Shown: positions 9,451-17,899 of the stretch, in pieces
How the letters are laid out: every line of letters starts with the position of its first letter
How positions within the stretch are numbered: the stretch's first letter is position 1
Assembly: GCA_018208355.1 (NCBI GenBank)
Contig: CP062796.1
Span: forward strand, 2,168,517-2,232,516
Origin: Candidatus Fermentithermobacillus carboniphilus
GTDB lineage: Bacteria; Bacillota; Sulfobacillia; Fermentithermobacillales; Fermentithermobacillaceae
Direction: 5' to 3'
DNA: 64,000 nt
Translations under genes and position numbers: made by a program
The notes under the pieces: generated by a model
The model's database searches: none
What the model was told of the DNA's origin: nothing
Seen by the model: the letters and a program-made list of their open reading frames with translations, nothing else

Positions 9451-10872
9451 GTGGTGGTTAAGGCGCAAAATGCTCTGGCGTACATAGAGCAAAAGAAGGA
9501 CCTCATCGTGGAGGTCTCCGATAAAATTTGGCGGTTTGCAGAAGTGGGGCTCCATGAATACCGATCAGCCGAATGTCTTGCAAAGGCCCTGGAGGAAGAG
9601 GGTTTCTCCGTAGAGCGAAACGTTGCCGGCATGCCTACGGCATTTGTGGCTACGTGGGGTTCGGGGAGTCCGGTCATCGGGTTTTTGGGTGAATACGATG
9701 CCCTGCCGGGGCTTTCCCAGAAAGTGAGCACCACCAGGGAAGAACTGGTCCCCGGCGGTGCCGGCCACGGTTGCGGCCACAATCTCCTGGGAGCGGGGGT
9801 TTTCGGTGCTGTTATCGGCTTAAAGGAGGAACTCTCCTCCCGAAACCTTAGCGGCACGATTAAGTATTTCGGTTGTCCCGCCGAGGAGAACTTCAGCGGC
9901 AAGGCCTTCATGGCCCGGGATGGTCTCTTCGACGATTGCGACGCTTGCCTCACGTGGCACCCGGGATCTGTGAACCGGGTATGGACCGGGTCTTCTCTGG
10001 CCAATAACGCGATGAACGTTCACTTTTACGGCCTGTCGGCCCACGCCGCGGGAGATCCGTACAATGGCAGGAGTGCCCTGGATGCCCTTTTGCTCATGAA
10101 CATGGGTGTCGAGTTCTTGCGCGAGCACATGCCGCCTAAGGCCAGGATCCACTATGTCATCACCGATGGTGGCCGCCAGCCTAATGTCGTTCCGGCTAAA
10201 GCCAGCGCGTGGTACCTGGTTAGGGCTCCTCGCAGGGAAGAAGTCGATGACCTTTACCGGAGGGTCCTCAATTGCGCGTACGGTGCAGCGCAGATGACGG
10301 AGACGCGGTGTGAGGTCGAACTCATCAAGGCTATCTGGAACGTCTTGCCCAATCCGGTCCTGGAGGATGTACTTGAAGAAGCGATGAAACGGGTGGGGCC
10401 TCCTGAGTTCGGCCAGGAGGAGTACGAATTTGCTCGGGAGATCCTCAAGACCATACCGGAAAACCAGCGGCTGGCACTTTTGCGAGAGTCGCAGGTGCCG
10501 GAGGAGGAATGGGGAAAGGTGCTGAACGACACCGTTCTTCCGAGACCGGGTAACGTCGAAGATGTAAAAGGTTCCACTGACGTTGGCGACGTGAGCTGGT
10601 GCTGTCCGACCGCCCAGTTCCGGACGGCCTGTATAGCGCTGGGAACGCCCGGGCACTCATGGCAATACGTAGCCCAGGCGGGGATGGGCATAGGTCATGC
10701 GGGGATGCTGACTGCTGCCAAGGTCCTGGCTGAAGCCGGGTTCGATCTTATGACCAATCCGAAGATATTGTCGAAAGCCAAAGCCGAGTTTACACGGCTT
10801 ACAGGCGGTAAGAAGTATAAGTGCGCCATGCCCGAGAGTCACAAACCTGCCTTCAATCAGTTGAAAGTATAG
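9451..10872 (+). CDS. M20 family amidohydrolase, AbgB/p-aminobenzoyl-glutamate hydrolase-like
   Basis: Metal-dependent hydrolase of amide bonds in N-acyl amino acids, p-aminobenzoyl-glutamate or dipeptides. Motifs seen in order are GEYDALPGL, GAGHGCGHN (metal His), GCPAEENFSGK (metal Glu) and a C-terminal PGHSWQ, all typical of the AbgB-like branch. The open frame extends upstream to 9385, but GTG 9451 has GGGAG eight bases before it and gives the normal N-terminus, so it is preferred. The product is 473 residues with no signal peptide. Alone after the WYL regulator, it fits the peptide/amino acid catabolism theme. The exact substrate cannot be told. Confidence 0.88.
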   Translation: MVVKAQNALAYIEQKKDLIVEVSDKIWRFAEVGLHEYRSAECLAKALEEEGFSVERNVAGMPTAFVATWGSGSPVIGFLGEYDALPGLSQKVSTTREELVPGGAGHGCGHNLLGAGVFGAVIGLKEELSSRNLSGTIKYFGCPAEENFSGKAFMARDGLFDDCDACLTWHPGSVNRVWTGSSLANNAMNVHFYGLSAHAAGDPYNGRSALDALLLMNMGVEFLREHMPPKARIHYVITDGGRQPNVVPAKASAWYLVRAPRREEVDDLYRRVLNCAYGAAQMTETRCEVELIKAIWNVLPNPVLEDVLEEAMKRVGPPEFGQEEYEFAREILKTIPENQRLALLRESQVPEEEWGKVLNDTVLPRPGNVEDVKGSTDVGDVSWCCPTAQFRTACIALGTPGHSWQYVAQAGMGIGHAGMLTAAKVLAEAGFDLMTNPKILSKAKAEFTRLTGGKKYKCAMPESHKPAFNQLKV

Positions 10873-10947
10873 AGTGTAGGGCATCTTTTACCTTTGCGGA
10901 CATGGCTGTGAGGCTGGCTCACATCAGTTGAAAAGGTAGATCGTGGT

Positions 10948-12732
10948 ATGCGGTCCGTGAAGTCCCGGTATCTCCTCTTCCAAAAGGCCGAGGCTGCTCT
11001 CATCGAGGAGAAAGCCGAAAAACTCTTCGGCATCACGCGGCTCTTGGACTCCTATCTCGAAGGAGATTACGAAGACATACTCCAGCGGAGGTTGTGTTCG
11101 GACCCGAGCGGCCCGGCCTCGCCGTACGCCCTCACGCGAGAAAAGAAAATTGCTGTTCTGAACGAGGCTCTGGCCCCTTTTACCGACAGGGTGGCCGCCT
11201 CGTTTCCCGGAGTGGGGGTCGGTTACTATTCCCGTGATCTGCGGGCCATCCTGACTTACGGTCCCAGTTCAGACTTTGGTTCGAAAGTCGGCCTTGATCT
11301 GGGGCCGGACCACCTGGGCTGGCAGGCTATGGAGACCGGGAAAGAGACCGTGGCTGTCGGCTCCATGGTTCGAGGAGAGATCATGAACTGTATGCGGCCT
11401 CTCATCCGGAAGGGGAGAGCTATAGGATTTGTCTGGGCCAACGAGACCCTTGAAGACATTTACGCGCAGATCCAGCTGGGGGCCAAGAAACTGTTCTTCT
11501 CTCCGGAGATCGAGCCTCTTTTGGGTCTAACGGGCCTCCTTTTGTTTTCGTCGAGAGTGCTTGTTTCGGGGAAATGGAGTGGAGGGGGACATGCCCAGCT
11601 GGTGCGCGATGTCGAAAGGCTCGAGCGCTACCTCAAGCTCTTCCTCAACAGCCTGAGCCTGGCGGTGATCCTTTCGGATTCGGACGATAGGATCACCTTC
11701 GTATCCTCGGGTATAAAGGATATCCTGGGAGAGGAAGTGCCGGAACTTACCGGGATGAACGTCCGCGAGGCTCTAGCCGGTATCGGGATTGACCCTCACG
11801 TCGCTCTGGACGATTCACTCAACGGCGCCAGGAACCAGTTTATCAATGTTCCCATCAAAACCCGCGATGGAGAAAAGCTCATAACCATGGTGTCAACGGT
11901 TGTGAAAGGTCCCGAAGATGCACGGAAATCGGGTGAAGGGGACCAGGTAGAGACGGCCCGCGGGGAAATGGTGGAGACTGGCGGAGGCGAGCATGGTCGG
12001 GTCATAATCCTGGAAGACTTGAAAGAAGCGAGAGCACAGGAGGAAAGGCTGGAGCGTGCCGAGAGGCTCGCGGCAGTGGGAGAGCTGGCGGCTGCCATAG
12101 CCCACGAGATTCGAAATCCCCTGACTGTCTTGAAGGGGGGCATTGGCCTCGTACCCGAGAAGCTCGACAACCCTGAGTTTTTGAAGAAGTTCTCTGAGGT
12201 AGCCACCGGAGAGATGGACCGTATAAACCGCACCGTCGAGTCTCTCTTACAATTCTCTCGCTATTCTCAGCCCAATATGTCTGCCATCGATCTCGAAAGA
12301 GTGATATCAACGGCTTGCGACGTGATATCTGCCTACGCAAAAGTTAACAAAGTCGAGATTGAATTGCGTTGTCCGGAGGTTGTTCCGCCTATTTGGGGAG
12401 ATGAAGACCATCTGATTCACGCGTTCCTGAACCTTTTTCTCAACGGCATCCAAGCCATGCCTTCTGGCGGAAAACTCCTGATCGAGCTGGCCTGGAAATC
12501 CGGGGCCAGGTACGTCCATATCTTCGTGAAAGACTCCGGGGTTGGCATACCTCTCGAGCACAGGGACCGGATCTTCGACATGTTTTTCACCACAAAAACC
12601 GGCGGGACCGGACTTGGACTGCCTCTCGTTCAGAGGATCATCTACGAGCACCAAGGCTTCATCGAGTTCGAATCGGAGGTCGGAGTAGGAACTACCTTCA
12701 TCATCAAGATCCCTGTTGCGTCTGAGAGCTGA
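10948..12732 (+). CDS. Sensor histidine kinase with PAS domain, AtoS/NtrB-like
   Basis: Autophosphorylating sensor that pairs with the regulator encoded immediately downstream. The N-terminal 180 residues form an unrecognised input region. A moderately hydrophobic stretch is at about 182-202, a PAS domain at about 228-330 (SDSDDRITFVS), the HisKA box has H386 in AHEIRNP, and the ATPase domain has NLFLNGIQAM (N box) and GTGLGLP (G2). No convincing pair of membrane segments is present, so the signal may be cytosolic. ATG 10948. The stop (12730-12732) touches the next gene, so they are translated together. The ato-type operon downstream suggests a short-chain acid or its CoA ester as signal; this is inference. 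Confidence 0.93.
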   Translation: MRSVKSRYLLFQKAEAALIEEKAEKLFGITRLLDSYLEGDYEDILQRRLCSDPSGPASPYALTREKKIAVLNEALAPFTDRVAASFPGVGVGYYSRDLRAILTYGPSSDFGSKVGLDLGPDHLGWQAMETGKETVAVGSMVRGEIMNCMRPLIRKGRAIGFVWANETLEDIYAQIQLGAKKLFFSPEIEPLLGLTGLLLFSSRVLVSGKWSGGGHAQLVRDVERLERYLKLFLNSLSLAVILSDSDDRITFVSSGIKDILGEEVPELTGMNVREALAGIGIDPHVALDDSLNGARNQFINVPIKTRDGEKLITMVSTVVKGPEDARKSGEGDQVETARGEMVETGGGEHGRVIILEDLKEARAQEERLERAERLAAVGELAAAIAHEIRNPLTVLKGGIGLVPEKLDNPEFLKKFSEVATGEMDRINRTVESLLQFSRYSQPNMSAIDLERVISTACDVISAYAKVNKVEIELRCPEVVPPIWGDEDHLIHAFLNLFLNGIQAMPSGGKLLIELAWKSGARYVHIFVKDSGVGIPLEHRDRIFDMFFTTKTGGTGLGLPLVQRIIYEHQGFIEFESEVGVGTTFIIKIPVASES

Positions 12733-12733
12733 G

Positions 12734-14155
12734 GTGAACAGACAGTTGTTGCTGGAAAAGATCCTGGTAGTGGACGACGAGCCGAACATGGCCTGGCTTT
12801 TCTCCCAGGCATTTTCAGGCGTCTGTGAGATTTTAGCGGCAAACTCGGGAGAAAGGGCTCTGGAAATGCTCAGGGATATTGACGTGGACCTGGTCATGCT
12901 GGACCTCCGCCTTCCGGGTATGGATGGTCTTAGGACATTGAGGACCATGAGGGAGCAGGGCTTTATGGGACCGGTCATAGTAATGACGGCTTACGGTGAA
13001 GTGAAAACCGCGGTAGAAGCCATGAAACTCGGGGCTCACGACTATATCACGAAACCCTTCGATATGGAGGAACTGAAACTGGTGGTCCAGGGAGCCTTGA
13101 GGTACTCGAGGCTATCCCGGGAGGTTTCCAGGCTCAGGCAAGAGATAGAGGAACGTTTTCACGTCGGCAACATAGTCACGGTTTCCCCCAAGATGATGGA
13201 GGTCTTTTCCATAATCGAGAAGATCTGTTCAAGCGACGTTTCTGTGCTGATTCAGGGCGAAAGCGGGACGGGCAAGGAGCTTGTGGCCAGGGCTATACAC
13301 TATGGTTCTCCCCGCAGGGAGAAACCTTTTGTTCCTGTGAACTGCGCAGCCCTTCCGGAGAACCTCCTTGAAAGCGAGCTTTTTGGCTACGAGGAAGGCG
13401 CTTTTTCCGGAGCCCGGAGGAGAAAACCGGGGAAGTTCGAGTTGGCGGCTGGAGGCACCCTGTTTTTGGACGAGGTGGGCGACCTGCCTCTTTCGATGCA
13501 GCCCAAAATCTTGCGAGCGATTGAGGAGAAGGTCATCGAGAGGCTGGGCGGGACCCAGAGGGTTCCGGTAGACGTCAGGGTGGTGGCGGCCACAAACCGG
13601 GACCTCAAGAAAGAGGTAGTGGAGGGGAGGTTCCGCCAGGACCTCTACTTCAGGCTGGCGGTAATTCCCTTAACCATCCCGCCGTTAAGGGAGCGGCGGG
13701 AGGACATCCCTGTGCTTGCCAGGTATTTTTTGAAGGAATGCTGCGGTAAGGCGGGGAAACCCGTTCCCCTCATCGACGATGAAGCCATGGCCGTCCTCGT
13801 ATCTTACAACTGGCCCGGCAACGTCCGCGAGCTCAAAAACGTTATCCAGCAGCTCAGCCTTCTCTGTGACGGGAAAGTTATTAGGAAGAACGACCTTCCG
13901 TTCCAGACCGTGTCCTTGCCCGCAGTCACTGCGGGTACGCCGAGTCTGTCTTTCTCGTCCCAGCCTACAGAGACCCCACCGGCTATTCCCCTCAAGAAGT
14001 TGAAGGACGTGACCTGGAGCGAAACCGAGAGAGCGAGGATAGCCGAAGCTCTTGCCCTTTTTAGGGGCAACCGGACCCGCGCAGCGGCATATCTTGGGAT
14101 TTCCCGACGCGCTCTTTTCAATAAGATTAAAAAATATGGGCTTGGAGACAATTAG
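12734..14155 (+). CDS. Sigma-54-dependent response regulator, AtoC/NtrC family
   Basis: Phosphorylation-activated enhancer-binding protein that drives sigma-54 RNA polymerase. Counting from GTG 12734: receiver domain with D14, D15, phosphoacceptor D57 and K in ITKPFD; AAA+ domain with Walker A GESGTGKE (about 177), the sigma-54 contact loop as GAFSGA (G222, Ser where Thr is usual), and Walker B LDEVGD. A Fis-type helix-turn-helix at the C-terminus ends in ALFNKIKKYGL. Starts at TTG 12716, GTG 12734 or TTG 12746 are all in frame; 12746 has GAGGTG nine bases upstream. A sigma-54 promoter at 14362-14377 is the obvious target. Confidence 0.95.
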   Translation: MNRQLLLEKILVVDDEPNMAWLFSQAFSGVCEILAANSGERALEMLRDIDVDLVMLDLRLPGMDGLRTLRTMREQGFMGPVIVMTAYGEVKTAVEAMKLGAHDYITKPFDMEELKLVVQGALRYSRLSREVSRLRQEIEERFHVGNIVTVSPKMMEVFSIIEKICSSDVSVLIQGESGTGKELVARAIHYGSPRREKPFVPVNCAALPENLLESELFGYEEGAFSGARRRKPGKFELAAGGTLFLDEVGDLPLSMQPKILRAIEEKVIERLGGTQRVPVDVRVVAATNRDLKKEVVEGRFRQDLYFRLAVIPLTIPPLRERREDIPVLARYFLKECCGKAGKPVPLIDDEAMAVLVSYNWPGNVRELKNVIQQLSLLCDGKVIRKNDLPFQTVSLPAVTAGTPSLSFSSQPTETPPAIPLKKLKDVTWSETERARIAEALALFRGNRTRAAAYLGISRRALFNKIKKYGLGDN

Positions 14156-14279
14156 ACCGCCAAGTTCCCCGCAAGTGGTGAAGGGATATTCCCACTTTTC
14201 CCGGTTATGGGAAGCTCCGTTCTCACAAACCTTCAACCAGAAAAGCCGGTAACCGCGTTTTCCATGCTGTCCCCTGGTG

Positions 14280-14293
14280 AGACGTTAGCGTCT
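14280..14293. promoter_or_regulatory. Inverted repeat, candidate enhancer site for the AtoC-like regulator
   Basis: AGACG-TTAG-CGTCT is a perfect 5-bp inverted repeat with a 4-base spacer, centred about 76 bases upstream of the -24 element. Position and dyad symmetry fit an upstream activator site bound by a Fis-type HTH dimer. I saw only one copy, whereas such regulators usually bind two sites. Confidence 0.4.
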
Positions 14294-14361
14294 AATGGTA
14301 CCCTTCAGCAAGGTGACCCACTTCTGAGGTACTACATCTCCTAACAGGCATTCCATCGCAG

Positions 14362-14377
14362 TGGCACACCTATTGCT
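14362..14377 (+). promoter_or_regulatory. Sigma-54 (-24/-12) promoter
   Basis: TGGCAC at 14362-14367, five bases, then TTGCT at 14373-14377. The invariant GG (14363-14364) and GC (14375-14376) are exactly ten bases apart, as sigma-54 requires. It lies on the coding strand between the AtoC-like activator gene and the transporter gene, so transcription should start near 14388 and read the transporter, CoA-transferase and thiolase genes. Confidence 0.85.
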
Positions 14378-14587
14378 CTCGTCTCACTGAGAGAGGCACG
14401 AGCCAGGACTGGTAAGGGCTATAGTTCCTGTGGCACTTGGAGTCTTCCGGTACCAGCCGTGGGATCACCGTACAGAGACCGCGGGCTTTTGATGACCGCA
14501 TGTGCCCAAAGTGTCTCAATGTAACAAGCCCTGCCATGTCTTGATCCCGGCGCTCAAAAGACCAATGACCCGGTTGGAGGTGTTTCC

Positions 14588-15943
14588 ATGGTCAGAAGAT
14601 TGGGTGAATTTTTCACAAAAGTCATGGAAAAGTACCTGCCCGACGCGTACCTATTTGCGGTGATCCTCACGTTCATCTCGATGGTTCTCGCGCTCATCTT
14701 CACCGATGCCGGCTTTATGGGGGCGATAAATGCCTGGTGGAATGGGATATGGGGTATCCTGGCCTTTGCCATGCAAATGACCCTCATCCTGGTCACAGGT
14801 CACAGCCTCGCCCTGGCGCCGCCTGTCAAGAAGCTCCTATCGAGAATCGCAGACGTTGCCAACACACCGGCCAAAGCTGTATTCATCGTAGCTCTTGTAG
14901 CCGGTTTCTGCTCCTGGCTTCAGTGGGGGTTTGGGCTCATAGTAGGAGGACTCCTGGCGGTGGAAATTGCAAGGCGCGTGGAGAATGTGGACTATCCCCT
15001 TCTCATCGGTGCCGCTTACGCGGGTTTCCTCACCTGGCACATGGGGATATCGGGCTCTGCCCCCCTTACCATAGCTACTCCGGGGAACCCTGCTAACCAC
15101 ATAGAAAAGCTTACCGGTAGGGTAGTGCCTGTCACGGAAACTATGTTCGCCCCCTGGAACTTCTGGCCCGCCATGTTCCTCATCGTCACGGTAGCCGTGC
15201 TTTTGGTCCGGGCTATCCCGTCAAGGGAGAAGACCAGGCCGCTTTCAAAGGACGCGATCGCGCGGCTGGTGGAGGAGGAGTTGAAGGAAGAAGCCGAACG
15301 CAAAGAGGTAAAGGTTGAGACCTGGGCCCAGCGTATCGAGAACTCCCGGCTAATCAACTACTGCTTTGCCGCGATGGGAGTTGTGTACCTCGTCAACTAT
15401 TTCATCAAGAAGGGCTTTGCTCTTGACCTAAACCTTGTCATCGGGATCTTTCTGTTCCTCGGGATAATCCTTCACGAAAGGCCGATCAATTATGTACATG
15501 CGGTCAATAAAGCCATAAGAGGAGCGGGCGGGATAGCCCTCCAGTTCCCTCTTTACGGCGGTATCCAGGGCCTCATGATGGGCACAGGCCTCGCTTCTGT
15601 GATCGCGGGCTGGTTTGTCGCCATATCCAACCAGAGGACCTTCTACATGCTGCAGTACTGGGCCGCAGGTCTCATAAACGTTTTTATCCCGTCCGGCGGA
15701 GGTCAATGGGCCGCCCAGGGAGCCATTACCGTCAAAGCCGCGCAGATGATGGGGAAGGATGCGGTCAAGGCCGCCATGATGGTTGCCTGGGGCGACCAGT
15801 GGACCAACATGATCCAACCCTTCTGGGCCTTGCCCCTTCTGGGACTGGCCAACCTCAAAGCAAGGGACATCATGGGTTATACCACCCTTGTGCTTTTGTG
15901 GAGCGGCCTCGTCCTCAGTATAGTTGCTCTACTCATCGCTTGA
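14588..15943 (+). CDS. atoE: Short-chain fatty acid transporter, AtoE family
   Basis: Polytopic membrane carrier for short-chain fatty acids such as acetoacetate or butyrate. The 451-residue protein has about ten or more hydrophobic segments and a charged cytosolic loop around residues 215-250 rich in Glu and Lys. It opens with RRLGEFFTKVMEKYLPD, typical of the AtoE/TIGR00366 family, and carries SGGGQWAAQGAI and WGDQWTNMIQPFW segments near the C-terminus. ATG 14588 is preceded by GGAGG. It is first in a four-gene operon with CoA-transferase A and B and thiolase, the same function set as E. coli atoDAEB but in a different order. Confidence 0.93.
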   Translation: MVRRLGEFFTKVMEKYLPDAYLFAVILTFISMVLALIFTDAGFMGAINAWWNGIWGILAFAMQMTLILVTGHSLALAPPVKKLLSRIADVANTPAKAVFIVALVAGFCSWLQWGFGLIVGGLLAVEIARRVENVDYPLLIGAAYAGFLTWHMGISGSAPLTIATPGNPANHIEKLTGRVVPVTETMFAPWNFWPAMFLIVTVAVLLVRAIPSREKTRPLSKDAIARLVEEELKEEAERKEVKVETWAQRIENSRLINYCFAAMGVVYLVNYFIKKGFALDLNLVIGIFLFLGIILHERPINYVHAVNKAIRGAGGIALQFPLYGGIQGLMMGTGLASVIAGWFVAISNQRTFYMLQYWAAGLINVFIPSGGGQWAAQGAITVKAAQMMGKDAVKAAMMVAWGDQWTNMIQPFWALPLLGLANLKARDIMGYTTLVLLWSGLVLSIVALLIA

Positions 15944-15967
15944 TTCCAGATAGGAGGTACCAGAAAC

Positions 15968-16978
15968 ATGGCGTTACCCGAACAAGTAGCCGGCGAGCAC
16001 ACCGCCGCAGAAATTGGCTTGGGAAAGATTTTCACGGACCCTGATCCCGACAAAGCCCGGGAGTTTTTCAGGACCAAGTCCAGGGTTCTTAAAGAAAAAG
16101 TGATGACGGTGAAAGAAGCTGTGTCTCTCCTCGTGCGAGATGGAGATTACGTGGCGGTAGGGGGATTCGGCACGAACAGGATCCCCACGGCGGTGCTCCA
16201 CGAGATCCTGAGGCAGGGGAAAAAGAACCTCGGGCTATCCGGGCACACTGCGACACATGACTTTCAGATAATGGCCGCCGGTGGGGTCATCGACAGGGTG
16301 GATGTAGCCTATGTGGTGGGTCTTGAGGCCAGGGGCCTCTCGAAGGCGGCCAGACGCCTCTTCGAGGAGGCAAGGGTAGAGGTCACTGAGTGGACCAACG
16401 CGGCCCTCGCCTGGAGGTATAAGGCGGCTGCTATGGGGGTGCCGTTTTTGCCCGCGAGAGTGATGTTCGGCACAGATACCGCGAGGTACAGCGGGGCAAA
16501 GGAGATCACCTGTCCCTTCACCGGCAAAAAACTCCTGGCTTTGCCGGCCCTTTATCCGGATGTGGCGATTATCCACGTCCACCGCGCCGACCGGTTCGGC
16601 AATGCTCAGATAGACGGGATAAGCGTATCCGATTTCGATTTAGCGAGGGCGGCCAAGAAACTCATCCTTACTACGGAGAAGATAGTCTCCGACGATTTCA
16701 TCCGCAATGACCCGTCCAGGACCGTCATTCCTTATTTCTGCGTCGACGCAGTTTGCGAGGTGCGTTACGGGAGCTACCCGGGTAACATGCCTTATGAGTA
16801 CTTCTCCGACGAAGAACACCTGAAAGAGTGGCTCGCCGCGGATTCCAGTCCCGAGACGTTAAAGCCTTTCCTCGACAAGTACATTTACGGGACGAAAGAC
16901 TTTTCTGAATACCTGGAATTGTGCGGAGGCGAAAAGCGAATGGAGGAGCTTAGGCGGCTGGAATTCCTGCAAGAGTGA
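15968..16978 (+). CDS. CoA-transferase alpha subunit, GctA/AtoD-like
   Basis: Alpha subunit of a class I acyl-CoA transferase that activates imported acids using another acyl-CoA. The core starts around residue 46 (VKEAVSLLVRDGDYVAVGG) with the GGFGTNRIP loop, closer to glutaconate CoA-transferase GctA than to E. coli AtoD. The first 45 residues are an extra leader unlike the short family N-terminus. ATG 15968 has AGGAGGT upstream; 24 bases separate it from the transporter. The beta subunit is encoded next. Donor and acceptor cannot be fixed from sequence, but the transporter and thiolase suggest an acetoacetate- or butyrate-type acid. Confidence 0.9.
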   Translation: MALPEQVAGEHTAAEIGLGKIFTDPDPDKAREFFRTKSRVLKEKVMTVKEAVSLLVRDGDYVAVGGFGTNRIPTAVLHEILRQGKKNLGLSGHTATHDFQIMAAGGVIDRVDVAYVVGLEARGLSKAARRLFEEARVEVTEWTNAALAWRYKAAAMGVPFLPARVMFGTDTARYSGAKEITCPFTGKKLLALPALYPDVAIIHVHRADRFGNAQIDGISVSDFDLARAAKKLILTTEKIVSDDFIRNDPSRTVIPYFCVDAVCEVRYGSYPGNMPYEYFSDEEHLKEWLAADSSPETLKPFLDKYIYGTKDFSEYLELCGGEKRMEELRRLEFLQE

Positions 16979-17095
16979 CTTCTTGGAGAGACGGTTTTCC
17001 GGGGAGTTAGTCTTTCCCGTCAAGGGAGAGCGTGTTCCCATAGGGATAGGGTGGGTTTCAATAGGCAATCAGCGCTCCGAGGAGGAGGTCAAAAA

Positions 17096-17869
17096 ATGGA
17101 ATATAACGCGATGGAACTCATGATAACCCTAGCTTCCAGGGCCCTCGAGGACGGTTCCACTGTAGTTGTGGGGACCGGGGCCCCATGCGCCGCTGCCATG
17201 TTGGCCCAAAAGACGCACGCGCCCAACCTCATGATCCTCTTCGAGGCGGGAGGGATAGGGCCTCTTCTTCCCACGATGCCCATATCCGTCGGCGATTCCA
17301 GGACTTTCCACAAGGCGATTATGGCGTCCAGCATGCCGGATGTCATGGAAGCCTGCCAGCGCGGGATGATAGACTACTGTTTTTTGGGCGGGGCCCAGAT
17401 CGACAAGTACGGGAACATAAACTCCACCGTCATAGGTGACTTCCACAAACCAAAAGTGCGTTTCCCGGGCTCCGGCGGCGCCAATGACCTTGCGTCTTTA
17501 TGCTGGCGGACCATGGTCATTTGCCCTCACGATCCCAGGCGGTTTGTCGAGAAAGTGGATTTCATCACGACTCCGGGTTACCTCACCGGAAAAGGTGCCC
17601 GTGAGGCCGCTGGCCTCCCGCCTGGAACAGGTCCCTACAAGATCATCACTAACCTGTGCGTCATGGGTTTTGACGAAGACACCAAGCGGATGAAGGTGGA
17701 AAGCATCCACCCGGGTATAACCAGGGAGGAGATCGTGAAGAACACTGGGTTTGAGCTCCTTTGGGCCGACGAGGTCGTCACGTCCACACCTCCTACAGAG
17801 GAGGAGTTGAGGATACTCCGGGAAGAAGTAGATCCATTACGGTATATTATTGGTCGCCAAGCCAGTTAG
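17096..17869 (+). CDS. CoA-transferase beta subunit, GctB/AtoA-like
   Basis: Partner of the preceding alpha subunit. It carries the active-site region LFEAGGIGP, in which the Glu is expected to form the gamma-glutamyl-CoA thioester, and the segment GGAQIDKYGNIN typical of the family. The open frame continues upstream to 17051, but ATG 17096 sits behind a perfect GGAGGAGG with good spacing, giving 257 residues. A 117-base gap separates it from the alpha gene. The thiolase follows after 30 bases. Confidence 0.9.
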   Translation: MEYNAMELMITLASRALEDGSTVVVGTGAPCAAAMLAQKTHAPNLMILFEAGGIGPLLPTMPISVGDSRTFHKAIMASSMPDVMEACQRGMIDYCFLGGAQIDKYGNINSTVIGDFHKPKVRFPGSGGANDLASLCWRTMVICPHDPRRFVEKVDFITTPGYLTGKGAREAAGLPPGTGPYKIITNLCVMGFDEDTKRMKVESIHPGITREEIVKNTGFELLWADEVVTSTPPTEEELRILREEVDPLRYIIGRQAS

Positions 17870-17899
17870 TTACAGTCAAGCGGGGAGGAGGAGTGCTAA

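Larger units (their letters stand above)
14156..14587. other. 432-base regulatory region ahead of the ato-type operon
   Basis: No coding sequence is convincing here. The region holds a perfect AGACG/CGTCT inverted repeat (14280-14293), a sigma-54 promoter (14362-14377) and, after the predicted transcription start near 14388, a leader of about 200 bases with small potential hairpins such as CTCTC/GAGAG near 14376-14393. The leader contains no riboswitch I recognise. Confidence 0.6.

Noticed and set aside
14433-14450. Second sigma-54-like site (TGGCACTTGGAG)
   Set aside because: It lacks the GC of the -12 element at ten bases from the GG.
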